DNA from: Streptomyces sp. SAJ15 | GTDB taxonomy: Bacteria; Actinomycetota; Actinomycetes; Streptomycetales; Streptomycetaceae | NCBI RefSeq assembly: GCF_007595705.1 | Contig: NZ_NISY01000004.1 | Location: 124,001 to 188,000 of the forward strand | DNA: 64,000 nucleotides | Direction of reading: 5' to 3' | Shown here: positions 51,037 through 63,000 of the stretch, piece after piece | Position numbering within the stretch: position 1 is the stretch's first letter | How the letters are laid out: each line of letters begins with the position of its first letter | Program-made: the position numbers and the translations under genes | Notes under the pieces: generated by a model | What the model was told of the DNA's origin: nothing | Database searches by the model: none | The model's input: the letters and a program-made list of their open reading frames with translations, nothing else

Positions 51037-54000
51037 ATGACAACCCCCAACGAAAAGCTCGTTGAAGCGCTGCGGGCCTCGCTCAAGGAGACCGACCGGC
51101 TGCGCCGGCAGAACCAGCAGCTGACCGAGGCGTCCCGGGAGCCCATCGCCATCGTCGGCATGAGCTGCCGGTACCCCGGCGGCGTGCGCTCCCCCGAGGA
51201 CCTGTGGCAGCTGGTCGACCGCGGCGGTGACGCCATCTCCGGCTTCCCGGAGGACCGCGGCTGGGACATCGAGTCCCTGTACGACCCCGACCCGGACCGC
51301 GAGGGCACCTTCTACGCCCGCGGCGGCGGCTTCCTCTACGAGGCCGCCCAGTTCGACCCCGGCTTCTTCGGGATCTCGCCGCGTGAGGCACTGGCCATGG
51401 ACCCGCAGCAGCGACTGCTGCTGGAGACCTCCTGGGAGGCGTTCGAGCGCGCCGGCATCGACCCGGCCGCCGTCCGCGGCTCCCGCACCGGCGTGTTCGT
51501 CGGCGCCTCCGCCCAGGCGTACGGCGCGGGCGAGTACGACCTGCCGGACGGCGTCGAGGGCCACCTGCTCACCGGCACCGCCTCCAGCGTCGTCTCCGGC
51601 CGACTCTCCTACGCCTTCGGCCTGGAGGGCCCGGCCGCCACCGTCGACACCGCCTGCTCCTCCTCGTCCGTCGCGCTGCACCTGGCCGTCCAGGCGCTGC
51701 GCAACGGCGAGTGCTCGCTGGCGCTGGCGGCCGGCGTGACCGTGCTGGCCTCCCCGGACGTCTTCGTGGAGTTCAGCCGACAGCGCGGCCTGTCCGCCGA
51801 CGGCCGCTGCAAGTCCTTCGCCGCGTCCGCCGACGGCACCGGCTGGTCCGAGGGCGTCGGTGTGCTGCTCGTCGAGCGGCTCTCCGACGCCCGCCGCAAC
51901 GGCCACCAGGTGCTCGCGATCATCCGCGGCTCCGCCGTCAACCAGGATGGCGCCAGCAACGGCCTGACCGCGCCCAACGGGCCCGCGCAGCAGCGCGTCA
52001 TCCGCCAGGCCCTGGAGAACGCCCGGCTCACCACCGCCGACATCGACGCTGTCGAGGCGCACGGCACCGGCACCACCCTCGGCGACCCGATCGAGGCGCA
52101 GGCGCTGCTGGCCACCTACGGTCAGGAGCGCCCCGAGGGGCAGCCGCTGTGGCTGGGCTCGCTGAAGTCCAACATCGGCCACACGCAGAACGCCGCCGGT
52201 GTCGCCGGCATCATCAAGATGGTCATGGCGATGCGCCACGGCGTGCTGCCCAAGACCCTGCACGTGGACCAGCCCACCCCGCACGTCGACTGGTCGGCGG
52301 GCGAGGTCTCGCTGCTGACCGAGTCGGTGGAGTGGCCGGAGACCGGCCGCCCGCGCCGCTTCGGCGTCTCCTCCTTCGGCGTGTCCGGCACCAACGCGCA
52401 CACCATCATCGAGCAGGCCCCGGCCGAGGAGGCCGCCGAGAGCGCCGCCGAGCCGGGCACGGTCCCGCCGCTGCTGCCGGTGGTCCTGTCCGCCCGTACC
52501 GGTGAGGCCCTGCGTGCGCAGGCCGAGCGGCTGAGCACCCACCTGGCGGCCGCGCCGGGCACCGGCCTGGTGGACCTCGGCCGCGCCCTGGCCACGCACC
52601 GCGCGGCCTTCGAGGAGCGCGCCGCGCTGGTCGTCGCCGACCGGGACGCGCTGCTGACCGGCCTGGCGGCCCTGGCGCGCGGCGAGTCGGCCGCGGGCCT
52701 GGTCACCGGCTCGGTGGCCGGCGGCAAGACGGCGTTCCTGTTCACCGGCCAGGGCAGCCAGCGGCTGGGCATGGGCCGTGAGCTGTACGCGGCCTACCCG
52801 GCGTTCGCGGAGGCCCTGGACGCCGTCTGCGCCGCGCTCGACCCGCACCTGGACCGGCCGCTGAAGGACGTGCTGTTCGGCGACGACGCCGAGGCCCTGG
52901 ACCGGACCGGCTCCACCCAGCCCGCCCTCTTCGCCCTCGAAGTGGCGCTCTACCGGCTCCTGGAGGGCTGGGGCGTCAAGGCCGACGTGCTGTCCGGCCA
53001 CTCCATCGGCGAACTGGCCGCCGCGCACGTCGCGGGTGTGCTGTCGCTGGAGGACGCCTCCACGCTGGTGGCCGCGCGCGGCCGGCTGATGCAGGCCCTG
53101 CCGACCGGCGGCGCGATGATCGCGGTGCAGGCGTCGGAGGACGAGGTCCTGCCGCTGCTCACCGACGGTGTCAGCATCGCGGCGCTCAACGGCCCGCGGT
53201 CCGTGGTGATCGCGGGCGACGAGGACGCCGCCGTCGAGATCGCGAGCGGCTTCGAGGCGCGGGGTCGTAAGACCAGGCGGCTCACCGTCAGCCACGCCTT
53301 CCACTCGCCGCGCATGGACCCGATGCTGGACGACTTCCGCGCGGTCGCCGAGACGCTGTCGTACGAGGCTCCGCGTATCCCGATCGTCTCCAGCCTCACC
53401 GGCGCGCCGGTCTCCGCCGAGGAGATCACCACCGCCGACTTCTGGGTCCGGCACGTCCGCGAGGCCGTGCGCTTCCTCGACGCCATACGCACCCTCGAGG
53501 GCCTGAACGTCACCACCTTCGTCGAGCTCGGCCCCGACGGCGTCCTCTCGGCCCTGGGCCAGGAGTGCGTCACCGGCACCGAGGCCGACTTCGTGCCCGT
53601 GCTCCGCAAGGACCGCCCGGAGGCCGAGGCGCTCACCACCGGCCTCGCCCGGGCGCAGGTCCGCGGCGTGCCGGTGGACTGGGCCGCGTTCTACGCGGGC
53701 ACCGGCGCGCGCCGCGTCGAACCCGCCACCCTCCCCACGTACCCCTTCCAGCACCAGCGGTTCTGGCTGGAGCCGGGCGCCACCACCGGCGACGCCACCG
53801 CCATCGGCCTGGAGTCGGCGGACCACCCGCTGCTGGGCGCCGCGGTGCCGCTGGCGATGAGCGACGGCTTCCTGTTCACCGGCCGGCTCGGCCTCGACAG
53901 CCACCCGTGGCTGGCCGACCACGCCGTGCTCGGCTCCGCCGTGCTGCCCGGCGCCGCCCTCGTCGAGCTGGCGATCCGCGCCGGCGACCAGACCGGCTGC

Positions 54001-57000
54001 GAGCACCTCGCCGAACTCGCCCTGGAGACCCCGCTGGTGCTGCCCGCCCGCGGCGGGGTGCGGATCCAGGTGGAGGTCGGCGCGCGGGACACCGCCGGGC
54101 GCCGCCCGTTCACCGTCTCCTCGCGCGCCGAGGACGCCGCCGCCGACACCGCGTGGACCCGGCACGCCACCGGCGCCCTCACCGACGCCCGGCCGGCGAC
54201 GGCCCCCGCGGAGCTGACCGCCTGGCCGCCGGCCGGCGCCGAGCCGATCGACGTCGACGGCCTCTACGACGAACTGGCCGAGGCCGGGCTGCGGCACGGG
54301 CCGCTCTTCCAGGGCCTCACCGCCGCCTGGCGCGACGACGAGGAGCTGTACGCCGAGGTGCGGCTGGCCGAGGACGCCGCCCCGGCCGCCGCCGCCTTCG
54401 CCGTCCACCCGGCGCTGCTCGACGCCGCCCTGCACACCCTGCACGGCCGCGCCGGCGCCCGGCTGACCGCCGCCTGGCAGGGCGTCACCCTGCACGCGGT
54501 CGGCGCCGACACGCTGCGCGTCCGGATCTCGCCCGCCGGCGAGGACACCGTGGCGCTGGCGCTCGCCGACGCCACCGGCCAGCCGGTCGCCACCGTCGAC
54601 GCGCTGACCCTCCGCCCGCTGCCGGAGAGCGGCGCCGACCTCGACGCCGCCCGCGCCTCCGCCCACCAGCAGGCCCTGTTCCGGCTGGACTGGGTGGCGC
54701 CGCAGGCCGCCACGGCCGAGCCGGGCGCCGCCGGACGCCGCGCGATCCTCGGTGCCGACGCCTTCGGGCTGGGCCCGGCGGGCGTTGCCGACGCCTCCTT
54801 CCCGGACCTCGCCGCCCTCGCGGCGGCCGTCGACGCGGGAGAGACCCCGGCGCCCGAGCTGGTGCTTGCCGCCTTCCCCGCCGCCGAGGCCGGCGACGAC
54901 GTCGCCGCCGCCACCCACCGGGCCGCGCTCCGCGCCCTGGAGCTGGTGCGGGAGTGGCTGGCCGACGCCCGTCTCACCGACGCCAAGCTGGCCCTCGTCA
55001 CCCGCGGCGCCATCGCCGCCGGCCCCGACGAGGACGTCACCGACCTGGCGCACTCCGCCCTGTGGGGCCTGCTGCGCTCCGCCGAGACCGAGAACCCGGA
55101 CCGCTTCGTCCTCGTCGACCTCGACGGCACCGACGCCTCCGCGGCCGCCCTGCACGACGCGCTCGCCACCGGCGAACCGGAGCTGGCGCTGCGCGCCGGC
55201 GAGACCCTGGTGCCGCGCCTGGCCCGCACCACCGCGGCCGACCTCCAGGGCCCGGACACACCCGTGCCCACCCTGGACACCGAGGGCACCGTCCTCATCA
55301 CCGGCGGCACCGGCAGCCTGGGCCGCCTGGTCGCCCGCCACCTGATCACCGAGCACGGCGTCCGCCACCTGCTGCTCACCAGCCGCCGCGGCCCCGAGGC
55401 GCCGGGCGCCACCGAGCTGCGCGCCGAACTCGCCGCGTTGGGCGCCGAGGTGACCATCGCCGGCTGTGACGCCGCCGACCGCGAGGCGCTCGCCGCCACC
55501 CTCGCCGCCATCCCGGCGGAGCACCCGCTCACCGCCGTCGTGCACACCGCCGGCGTGCTGGACGACGCCACCGTGCCCGGCCTGACGCCGGAGCAGCTGG
55601 ACCGCGTGCTGCGCCCCAAGGTGGACGCCGCCTGGAACCTGCACGAGCTCACCCGCGAGCTGGACCTGTCCGCGTTCGTGCTGTTCTCCGCCATCGCCGG
55701 CACCCTCGGCGGCGCCGGCCAGGCCAACTACGCCGCGGGCAATGTCTTCCTCGACGCGCTCGCCGGCCACCGGCACGCCCAGGGCCTGCCCGCCACCTCG
55801 CTGATCTGGGGCCTGTGGGCCCAGGCCAGCGGCATCACCGGCGGACTGACCGAGACCGACCTGCTGCGGCTGGCCCGCAGCGGCATGGGCGCCCTCACCG
55901 ACGACGAGGGCATGGCGCTCTTCGACGCCGCCCGCCGCACCGGCCGGGCCGTGCTGGTCCCGGCCCGACTGGACCTGGCGGCGCTGCGCTCCGCGCACGG
56001 CACCGGCCCGGTCCCGGCGCTGCTGCGCGGCCTGATCCGCGGCACCGGCCGGCGCACCGCCGCCGCCGGGCTCGCCGGCGGCGGCTCCTCCCTGGCCGAG
56101 CGGCTGCTCGCGCTGCCCCCGGCCGAGCGCCGGCGCACCCTGCTCGACCTGGTCCGCACCCAGGTGGCCGCGGTCCTCGGACACGCCACCCCGGACGCCG
56201 CCCCGCCGCGCCGGGCCTTCAAGGAGCTGGGCTTCGACTCGCTGATCGCCGTCGAGCTCCGCAACCGGCTCTCCGCCGCCACCGGGCTGAAGCTGCCCAC
56301 CACCATCGTCTTCGACTACCCCAACTCCGCCCTCCTCGCCGACCATCTGCGCGGCGAACTCCTCGGCGATCTCGTAGACGAGGGGGAGGAGGGCGCCGAG
56401 CGGGCCGGTTCGGGCGACGCCGCGACCACCGCCGCGCTCGCCGACGACCCCATCGCCATCGTCGCGATGAGCTGCCGCTACCCCGGCGACGTCGGCTCCC
56501 CCGAGGAGCTGTGGCGGCTGGTCACCGGCGACGAGGACGCCATCACCGGCTTCCCGGTCAACCGCGGCTGGGAGGCCATGGAGTGGGCCGCCGAGGGCGA
56601 GACGGGCGACTACGCCCGCGCCGGCGGCTTCCTGCACCAGGCCGACCTCTTCGACGCGGCCTTCTTCGGCATCTCGCCGCGTGAGGCGCTCGCCATGGAC
56701 CCGCAGCAGCGACTGCTGCTGGAGACGTCCTGGGAGGCGTTCGAGCGCGCCGGGATCGACCCGGACGCCGTGCGCGGCCGTAGCGTCGGCGTCTTCGTCG
56801 GAGCCTCCTACAGCGCCTACGAGGTGGGCCTGGAGCAGACCGGCGCCGAGGTCGCCGGCCATGTGATGACCGGCAACGCCGGCAGCGTCATCTCCGGCCG
56901 CATCGCCTACGCCCTCGGGCTGGAGGGCCCGGCCGTCACCGTCGACACCGCCTGCTCCTCCTCCCTGGTGGCGCTGCACTGGGCCATCCAGGCGCTGCGC

Positions 57001-60000
57001 CAGGGCGAGTGCTCCATGGCGCTCGCCGGCGGTGTCACCGTCATGACCACCCCCGGCACCTTCACCGAGTTCAGCCGCCAGCGGGGCCTGGCCTCCGACG
57101 GCCGCGTGAAGGCGTTCGCGGCGGCCGCCGACGGCACCGGCTGGGGCGAGGGCGTCGGCATGCTGCTCGTGGAGCGGCTCTCCGACGCGCGGAAGCACGG
57201 CCACCCGGTGCTCGCCGTGGTGCGCGGCTCCGCCGTCAACCAGGACGGCGCCAGCAACGGCCTGACCGCCCCCAACGGCCCCGCGCAGCAGCGTGTCATC
57301 CGCAAGGCGCTCTCCAGCGCCGGGCTGACCGCCGCCGAGGTCGACGTGGTGGAGGCGCACGGCACCGGCACCACGCTGGGCGACCCGATCGAGGCGCAGG
57401 CACTGCTGGCCACCTACGGCCGGGACCGGGACGGCGACCGTCCGCTCTACCTGGGCTCCATCAAGTCCAACATCGGCCACTCGCAGGCCGCCGCGGGCGT
57501 CGCCGGCATCATCAAGATGGTCCAGGCGATGACCCACGGCGTGCTGCCGCGGACGCTGCACGTGGACGCGCCCACCCCGCACGTCGACTGGTCGGCCGGG
57601 GCGGTCGAGCTGCTGACCGAGGCCGTCGACTGGCCGGAGACCGGCCGCCCGCGCCGCGCCGCCGTCTCCTCCTTCGGCATCAGCGGTACCAACGCCCACA
57701 CCATCATCGAGCAGGCGCCGGCCGCCGACCCGGCGGAGCCCGCCTCCGCCACCGCGCGGCTCCCGCTGCTGCCCGTCACCGTGTCGGCCAAGAGCCCGGA
57801 CGCGCTGCGTGCCCAGGCCGAGCGGCTGCACGCCCACCTGACGGCCCACCCCGAGCTGGAGCCGGTCGACGTCGCCCACTCGCTGGCCACCGGCCGCGCC
57901 GCGCTGCACCACCGCGCGGTGCTCGCCGCCGACGGCCGCGACGCCCTGCTGACCGGCCTGGAGGCACTGGCCGCCGGCCACCCCGCCCCCGGGATCACCG
58001 AGGGCACCGTCGCCGAGGGCGAGACCGCGTTCCTGTTCACCGGTCAGGGCAGCCAGCGGCTGGACATGGGCCGTGAGCTCTACGCGGCCTACCCGGTCTT
58101 CGCGGAGGCGCTGGACGCCGTCTGCGACGAGCTGGACCGGCACCTGGAGCGGCCGCTGAAGACCGTGGTCTTCGGCGCCGACGCCGAGCTGCTGGACCAG
58201 ACCGGCTACACCCAGCCCGCGCTGTTCGCCGTCGAGGTGGCGCTGTTCCGCCTGGTCGAGGCGTGGGGCATCACGGCCGACTACCTCTCCGGTCACTCGA
58301 TCGGCGAGCTGGCGGCCGCGCATGTGGCGGGCGTCCTCTCGCTGGAGGACGCGGCCAAGCTGGTGGCCGCGCGTGGTCGTCTGATGCAGGAACTCCCGGC
58401 CGGTGGCGCGATGATCGCGGTGCAGGCGTCGGAGGACGAGGTCCTTCCGCTGCTGACCGAGGGTGTCAGCATCGCGGCGCTCAACGGCCCCACCTCCGTG
58501 GTGATCGCGGGCGACGAGGACGCGGCGGTCACGATCGCCGAGACCTTCGAGGCGCAGGGTCGTAAGACCAAGCGGCTCACCGTCAGCCACGCCTTCCACT
58601 CGCCCCGCATGGACGCGATGTTGGACGACTTCCGGGCGGTCGCGGAGACGCTGTCGTACGCGGCTCCGCGGATCGCGATCGTCTCGGGTCTGACCGGTGC
58701 GCTGGTCTCCGCCGAGGAGATCACCACCGCCGACTTCTGGGTGCGACACGTCCGCGAGGCCGTGCGCTTCCTGGACGCCGTCCGGACCCTGGAGGCGCAG
58801 GGCGTCACCACCTTCATCGAGCTGGGCCCCGACGGGGTGCTCTCCGCGATGGCGCAGGAGTGCGTCACCGGCGAGGGCGCGGCCTTCGTGCCGGTGCTGC
58901 GCAAGGGCCGTGCCGAGGCCGAGGCGCTCACCGCGGCCCTGGCGCGGGCACACGTCCGCGGCGTGACGGTGGACTGGGCGGGCCTCTTCGCCCGTACCGG
59001 CGCCGCGCGCGTCGACCTGCCGACCTACGCCTTCCAGCGCCGCCGCTACTGGCCGGACGCGCCGGTGCGGGCCGCCCTCGCGGCCCCGGCCGGCGTCGAC
59101 GGCTGGCGCTACCAGGTGTCCTGGAAGCCGCTGTCCCTGAGCTCCACGGCCCGGCCCACCGGCGTGTGGCTGGTCGCCGCGCCCGAGGGCGAGGCGGAGT
59201 GGACCGCCGGCGCCGTCCGTACGCTCACCGAGCGCGGCGCCGAGGCGCGACTGGTCGAGCTGGGCGCCGAGGACGGCCGCGCCGGTTACGCCGAGCGGCT
59301 CCGCGACGCGGTCGCCGGCGCCGAGGTGACCGGTGTCCTCTCGCTGCTGGCGCTCGCCGAGGACGGCGGGCTGCTGGCCACGGCCGCGCTCACCCAGGCG
59401 CTGGGCGACGCGGGCGTGGACGCCCCGCTGTGGGTGGCCACCCGTGGCGCGGTGTCCACCGGCCGCACCGACGCTCCGGTGGACCCGGTCCGGGCGCAGG
59501 TCTGGGGCCTGGGCCGGATCGCCGCCCTGGAGCACCCGGAGCGCTGGGGCGGACTCATCGACCTCCCCGCCCTGCCGGAGACGGCGGACGACCGCGCGCT
59601 GACCCGACTGGTCGCCGTGCTGGCCGGCGCCGGCGACGAGGACCAGCTCGCGGTCCGCTCCGCCGGCGTCTTCGGCCGGCGGCTCGTCCGGGCCGCCGCC
59701 GCACCGGTCGCCGAGGCCGACGCCTGGCGCCCGCGCGGCTCCGTGCTGGTCACCGGCGGCACCGGCGCGCTGGGCGCCCAGGTCGCCCGCTGGCTCGTGG
59801 AGAACGGCGCCGAGCACCTGGTGCTGACCAGCCGTCGCGGGCTGGACGCGCCGGGCGCGGCCGAGCTGCGCGACGAGCTCGCGGCCTCCGGGGCCCGGGT
59901 CACCGTCGCCGCCTGCGACGTGGCCGACCGGGACGCGCTGGCCGAACTCATCGCCTCGCTCCCGGCCGAACTGCCGCTGACCGCCGTGCTGCACGCCGCC

Positions 60001-63000
60001 GGTGTGCTGGACGACGGTGTGCTGGACGCGCTCACTCCGGAGCGGTTCGCGGGCGTCCTGCGGGCCAAGGCGGAGGCCGCGGCCCATCTGGACGAGCTGA
60101 CGCGTGAGCTGGAGCTGTCGGCGTTCGTGCTCTTCTCCTCCATCTCCGGGACGCTGGGCGCCGCCGGCCAGGCCAACTACGGCGCCGCCAACGCCTTCCT
60201 GGACGCCCTCGCCGAGCGGCGGCGGGCGGAGGGCCTGCCGGCGACGTCGATCGCGTGGGGCCCGTGGGCCGAGGGCGGCATGGCCGCCGACGAGGCCCTG
60301 GAGCAGCGCATGCGCCGCGCCGGCCTGCCGCCGATGGACGCCGGTCTCGCGATCAGCGCCCTCCAGCGGGCCCTGGACCTGGACGACGCCGTGCTGGCCG
60401 TCGCCGATGTGGACTGGGAGCGGTTCGGCCCCGGCTTCGCCGCCGTACGGCCCAGCCCGCTGCTGTCCGACCTGGCCGAGGTGCGCCAGGCGGCGGCCCG
60501 TGCCGCCGCCACCGTCGCCGACCAGCCCGGGCAGGCCGCCGAGCCGGCCTCCTCGCTCGGCCGCCGGCTGCTCGAGCTCGGCGAGTCCGAGCGCGGCACC
60601 TTCCTGCTGGACCTGGTCCGCGGCCATGTCGCCGAGGTGCTGGGCCACGCCCACGTCGAGGACGTGGCGGCCGACCGCGCGTTCCGCGAGATCGGCTTCG
60701 ACTCGCTGACCGCCGTCGAGCTGCGCAACGGCCTCAACGCCGTCACCGGCCTGCGGCTGCCCGCCACCCTCATCTACGACTACCCGACCCCGAACGCCCT
60801 CGCCGACCACCTCCTCGCCGAACTCCTCGGCGAGCAGGCCGCGATCACCGGTCCGGTGGTGACGGCCGTGGCCGACGACGACCCGATCGCGATCGTCGCC
60901 ATGAGCTGCCGCTTCCCCGGTGGCGTGCACACCCCCGAGCAGCTGTGGCAGCTGCTCTCCTCCGGCACGGACGTCATCTCGGGCATGCCCACCGACCGCG
61001 GCTGGGACCTGGAGGCGCTCTACAACCCGGACCCGGACGCCGAGGGCACCTCGTACGCCCGGGAAGGCGGCTTCCTGCACGACGTCGCCGACTTCGACCC
61101 GACCTTCTTCGGCATCTCGCCGCGCGAGGCGCTCGCCATGGACCCGCAGCAGCGGCTGCTGCTGGAGACGTCCTGGGAGGCGTTCGAGCGGGCCGGGATC
61201 GACCCGGCGACGCTGCGCGGCAGCCACGCCGGCGTGTTCGTCGGCACCAACGGCCAGGACTACCTGTCGCTGCTGCTGGGCGGCTCCGAGGGCCTTGAGG
61301 GCCACATGGGCACGGGCAACGCGGCCAGCGTGATCTCCGGCCGGCTCTCCTACACCTTCGGCCTCGAAGGCCCGGCGGTCACCATCGACACGGCGTGCTC
61401 GTCGTCGCTGGTCGCCCTGCACTCCGCCATCCAGGCGCTGCGCAACGGCGAGTGCTCGCTGGCGCTGGCCGGCGGTGTGACCGTGATGTCCACCCCGGGT
61501 GTCTTCATCGACTTCAGCCGGCAGCGCGGGCTGGCGGCCGACGGTCGGATCAAGGCGTTCGCGGCCGGCGCCGACGGCACCGGCTGGGGCGAGGGCGTCG
61601 GCATGCTGCTCGTGGAGCGGCTGTCCGACGCGCGCAAGAACGGCCACCCGGTCCTCGCCATCGTGCGGGGCACCGCGGTCAACCAGGACGGCGCCAGCAA
61701 CGGCCTGACCGCCCCCAACGGCCCGTCCCAGCAGCGCGTCATCCGGCAGGCCCTCGCGACGGCCGGGCTCACGCCCACCGAGGTCGACGCGGTCGAGGCG
61801 CACGGCACCGGCACCAGGCTCGGCGACCCCATCGAGGCGCAGGCCCTGCTGGCCACCTACGGCCAGGACCGGCCGGAGGACCAGCCGCTGTACCTGGGCT
61901 CCATCAAGTCCAACATCGGTCACACCCAGGCCGCGGCCGGCGTCGCGGGCGTGATCAAGATGGTGCTCGCGATGCGCCACGGCGTGCTGCCGCGGACGCT
62001 GCACGTGGACGAGCCCACCCCGCACGTCGACTGGACGGCGGGCGACATCGCCCTGCTGACCGAGTCGGTGGAGTGGCCGGAGACCGGACGTCCGCGCCGC
62101 GCGGGCATCTCCTCCTTCGGCTTCAGCGGCACCAACGCCCACGCCATCGTGGAGCAGGCGCCGGCCGAGGAGCAGCCGGAGCGGACCGCTCCGGCGCGCG
62201 GCGAGACCCCGGCCGTGCTGCCGGTGGTCCTCTCCGCCCGCACCGGCGAGGGCCTGCGCGCCCAGGCCGAGCGACTGCGCGCGCACCTGACCGAGGAGCC
62301 GGACACCGCACTGGTGGACCTCGGCTACACCCTGACCACGCACCGCGCCCTCTTCGAGGAGCGGGCCACGCTCCTCGCCGGGGACCGGGACGCCCTCACG
62401 GCGGGCCTGGCGGCCCTGGCCGGCGGCCAGTCCGCGCCGGGTCTGGTGACGGGCTCCGCGGACGGCGGCAAGACGGCGTTCCTGTTCACCGGCCAGGGCA
62501 GCCAGCGGCTGGGAATGGGCCGTGAGCTCTACGCGGCCTACCCGGCGTTCGCGGAGGCGTTCGACGCGGTCTGCGACGAGCTGGACCGGCACCTGGAACA
62601 GCCCCTCAAGACCGTGGTGTTCGGCGCCGACGCCGAGCTGTTGGACCAGACCGGCTACACCCAGCCCGCGCTGTTCGCGGTCGAGGTGGCGCTGTTCCGT
62701 CTGGTCGAGGCGTGGGGTGTGAAGGCCGACTTCCTCTCCGGTCACTCGATCGGCGAGCTGGCCGCCGCGCATGTCTCCGGTGTGCTGTCGCTGGAGGACG
62801 CCTGCACCCTGGTGGCCGCTCGTGGTCGGCTGATGCAGGAACTGCCCGCCGGCGGCGCGATGATCGCGGTGCAGGCGTCGGAGGACGAGGTCCTTCCGCT
62901 GCTCACCGACGGTGTCAGCATCGCGGCCCTCAACGGCCCGCGGTCCGTGGTGATCGCGGGCGACGAGGACGCGGCTGTCACGATCGCCGGGACCTTCGAG

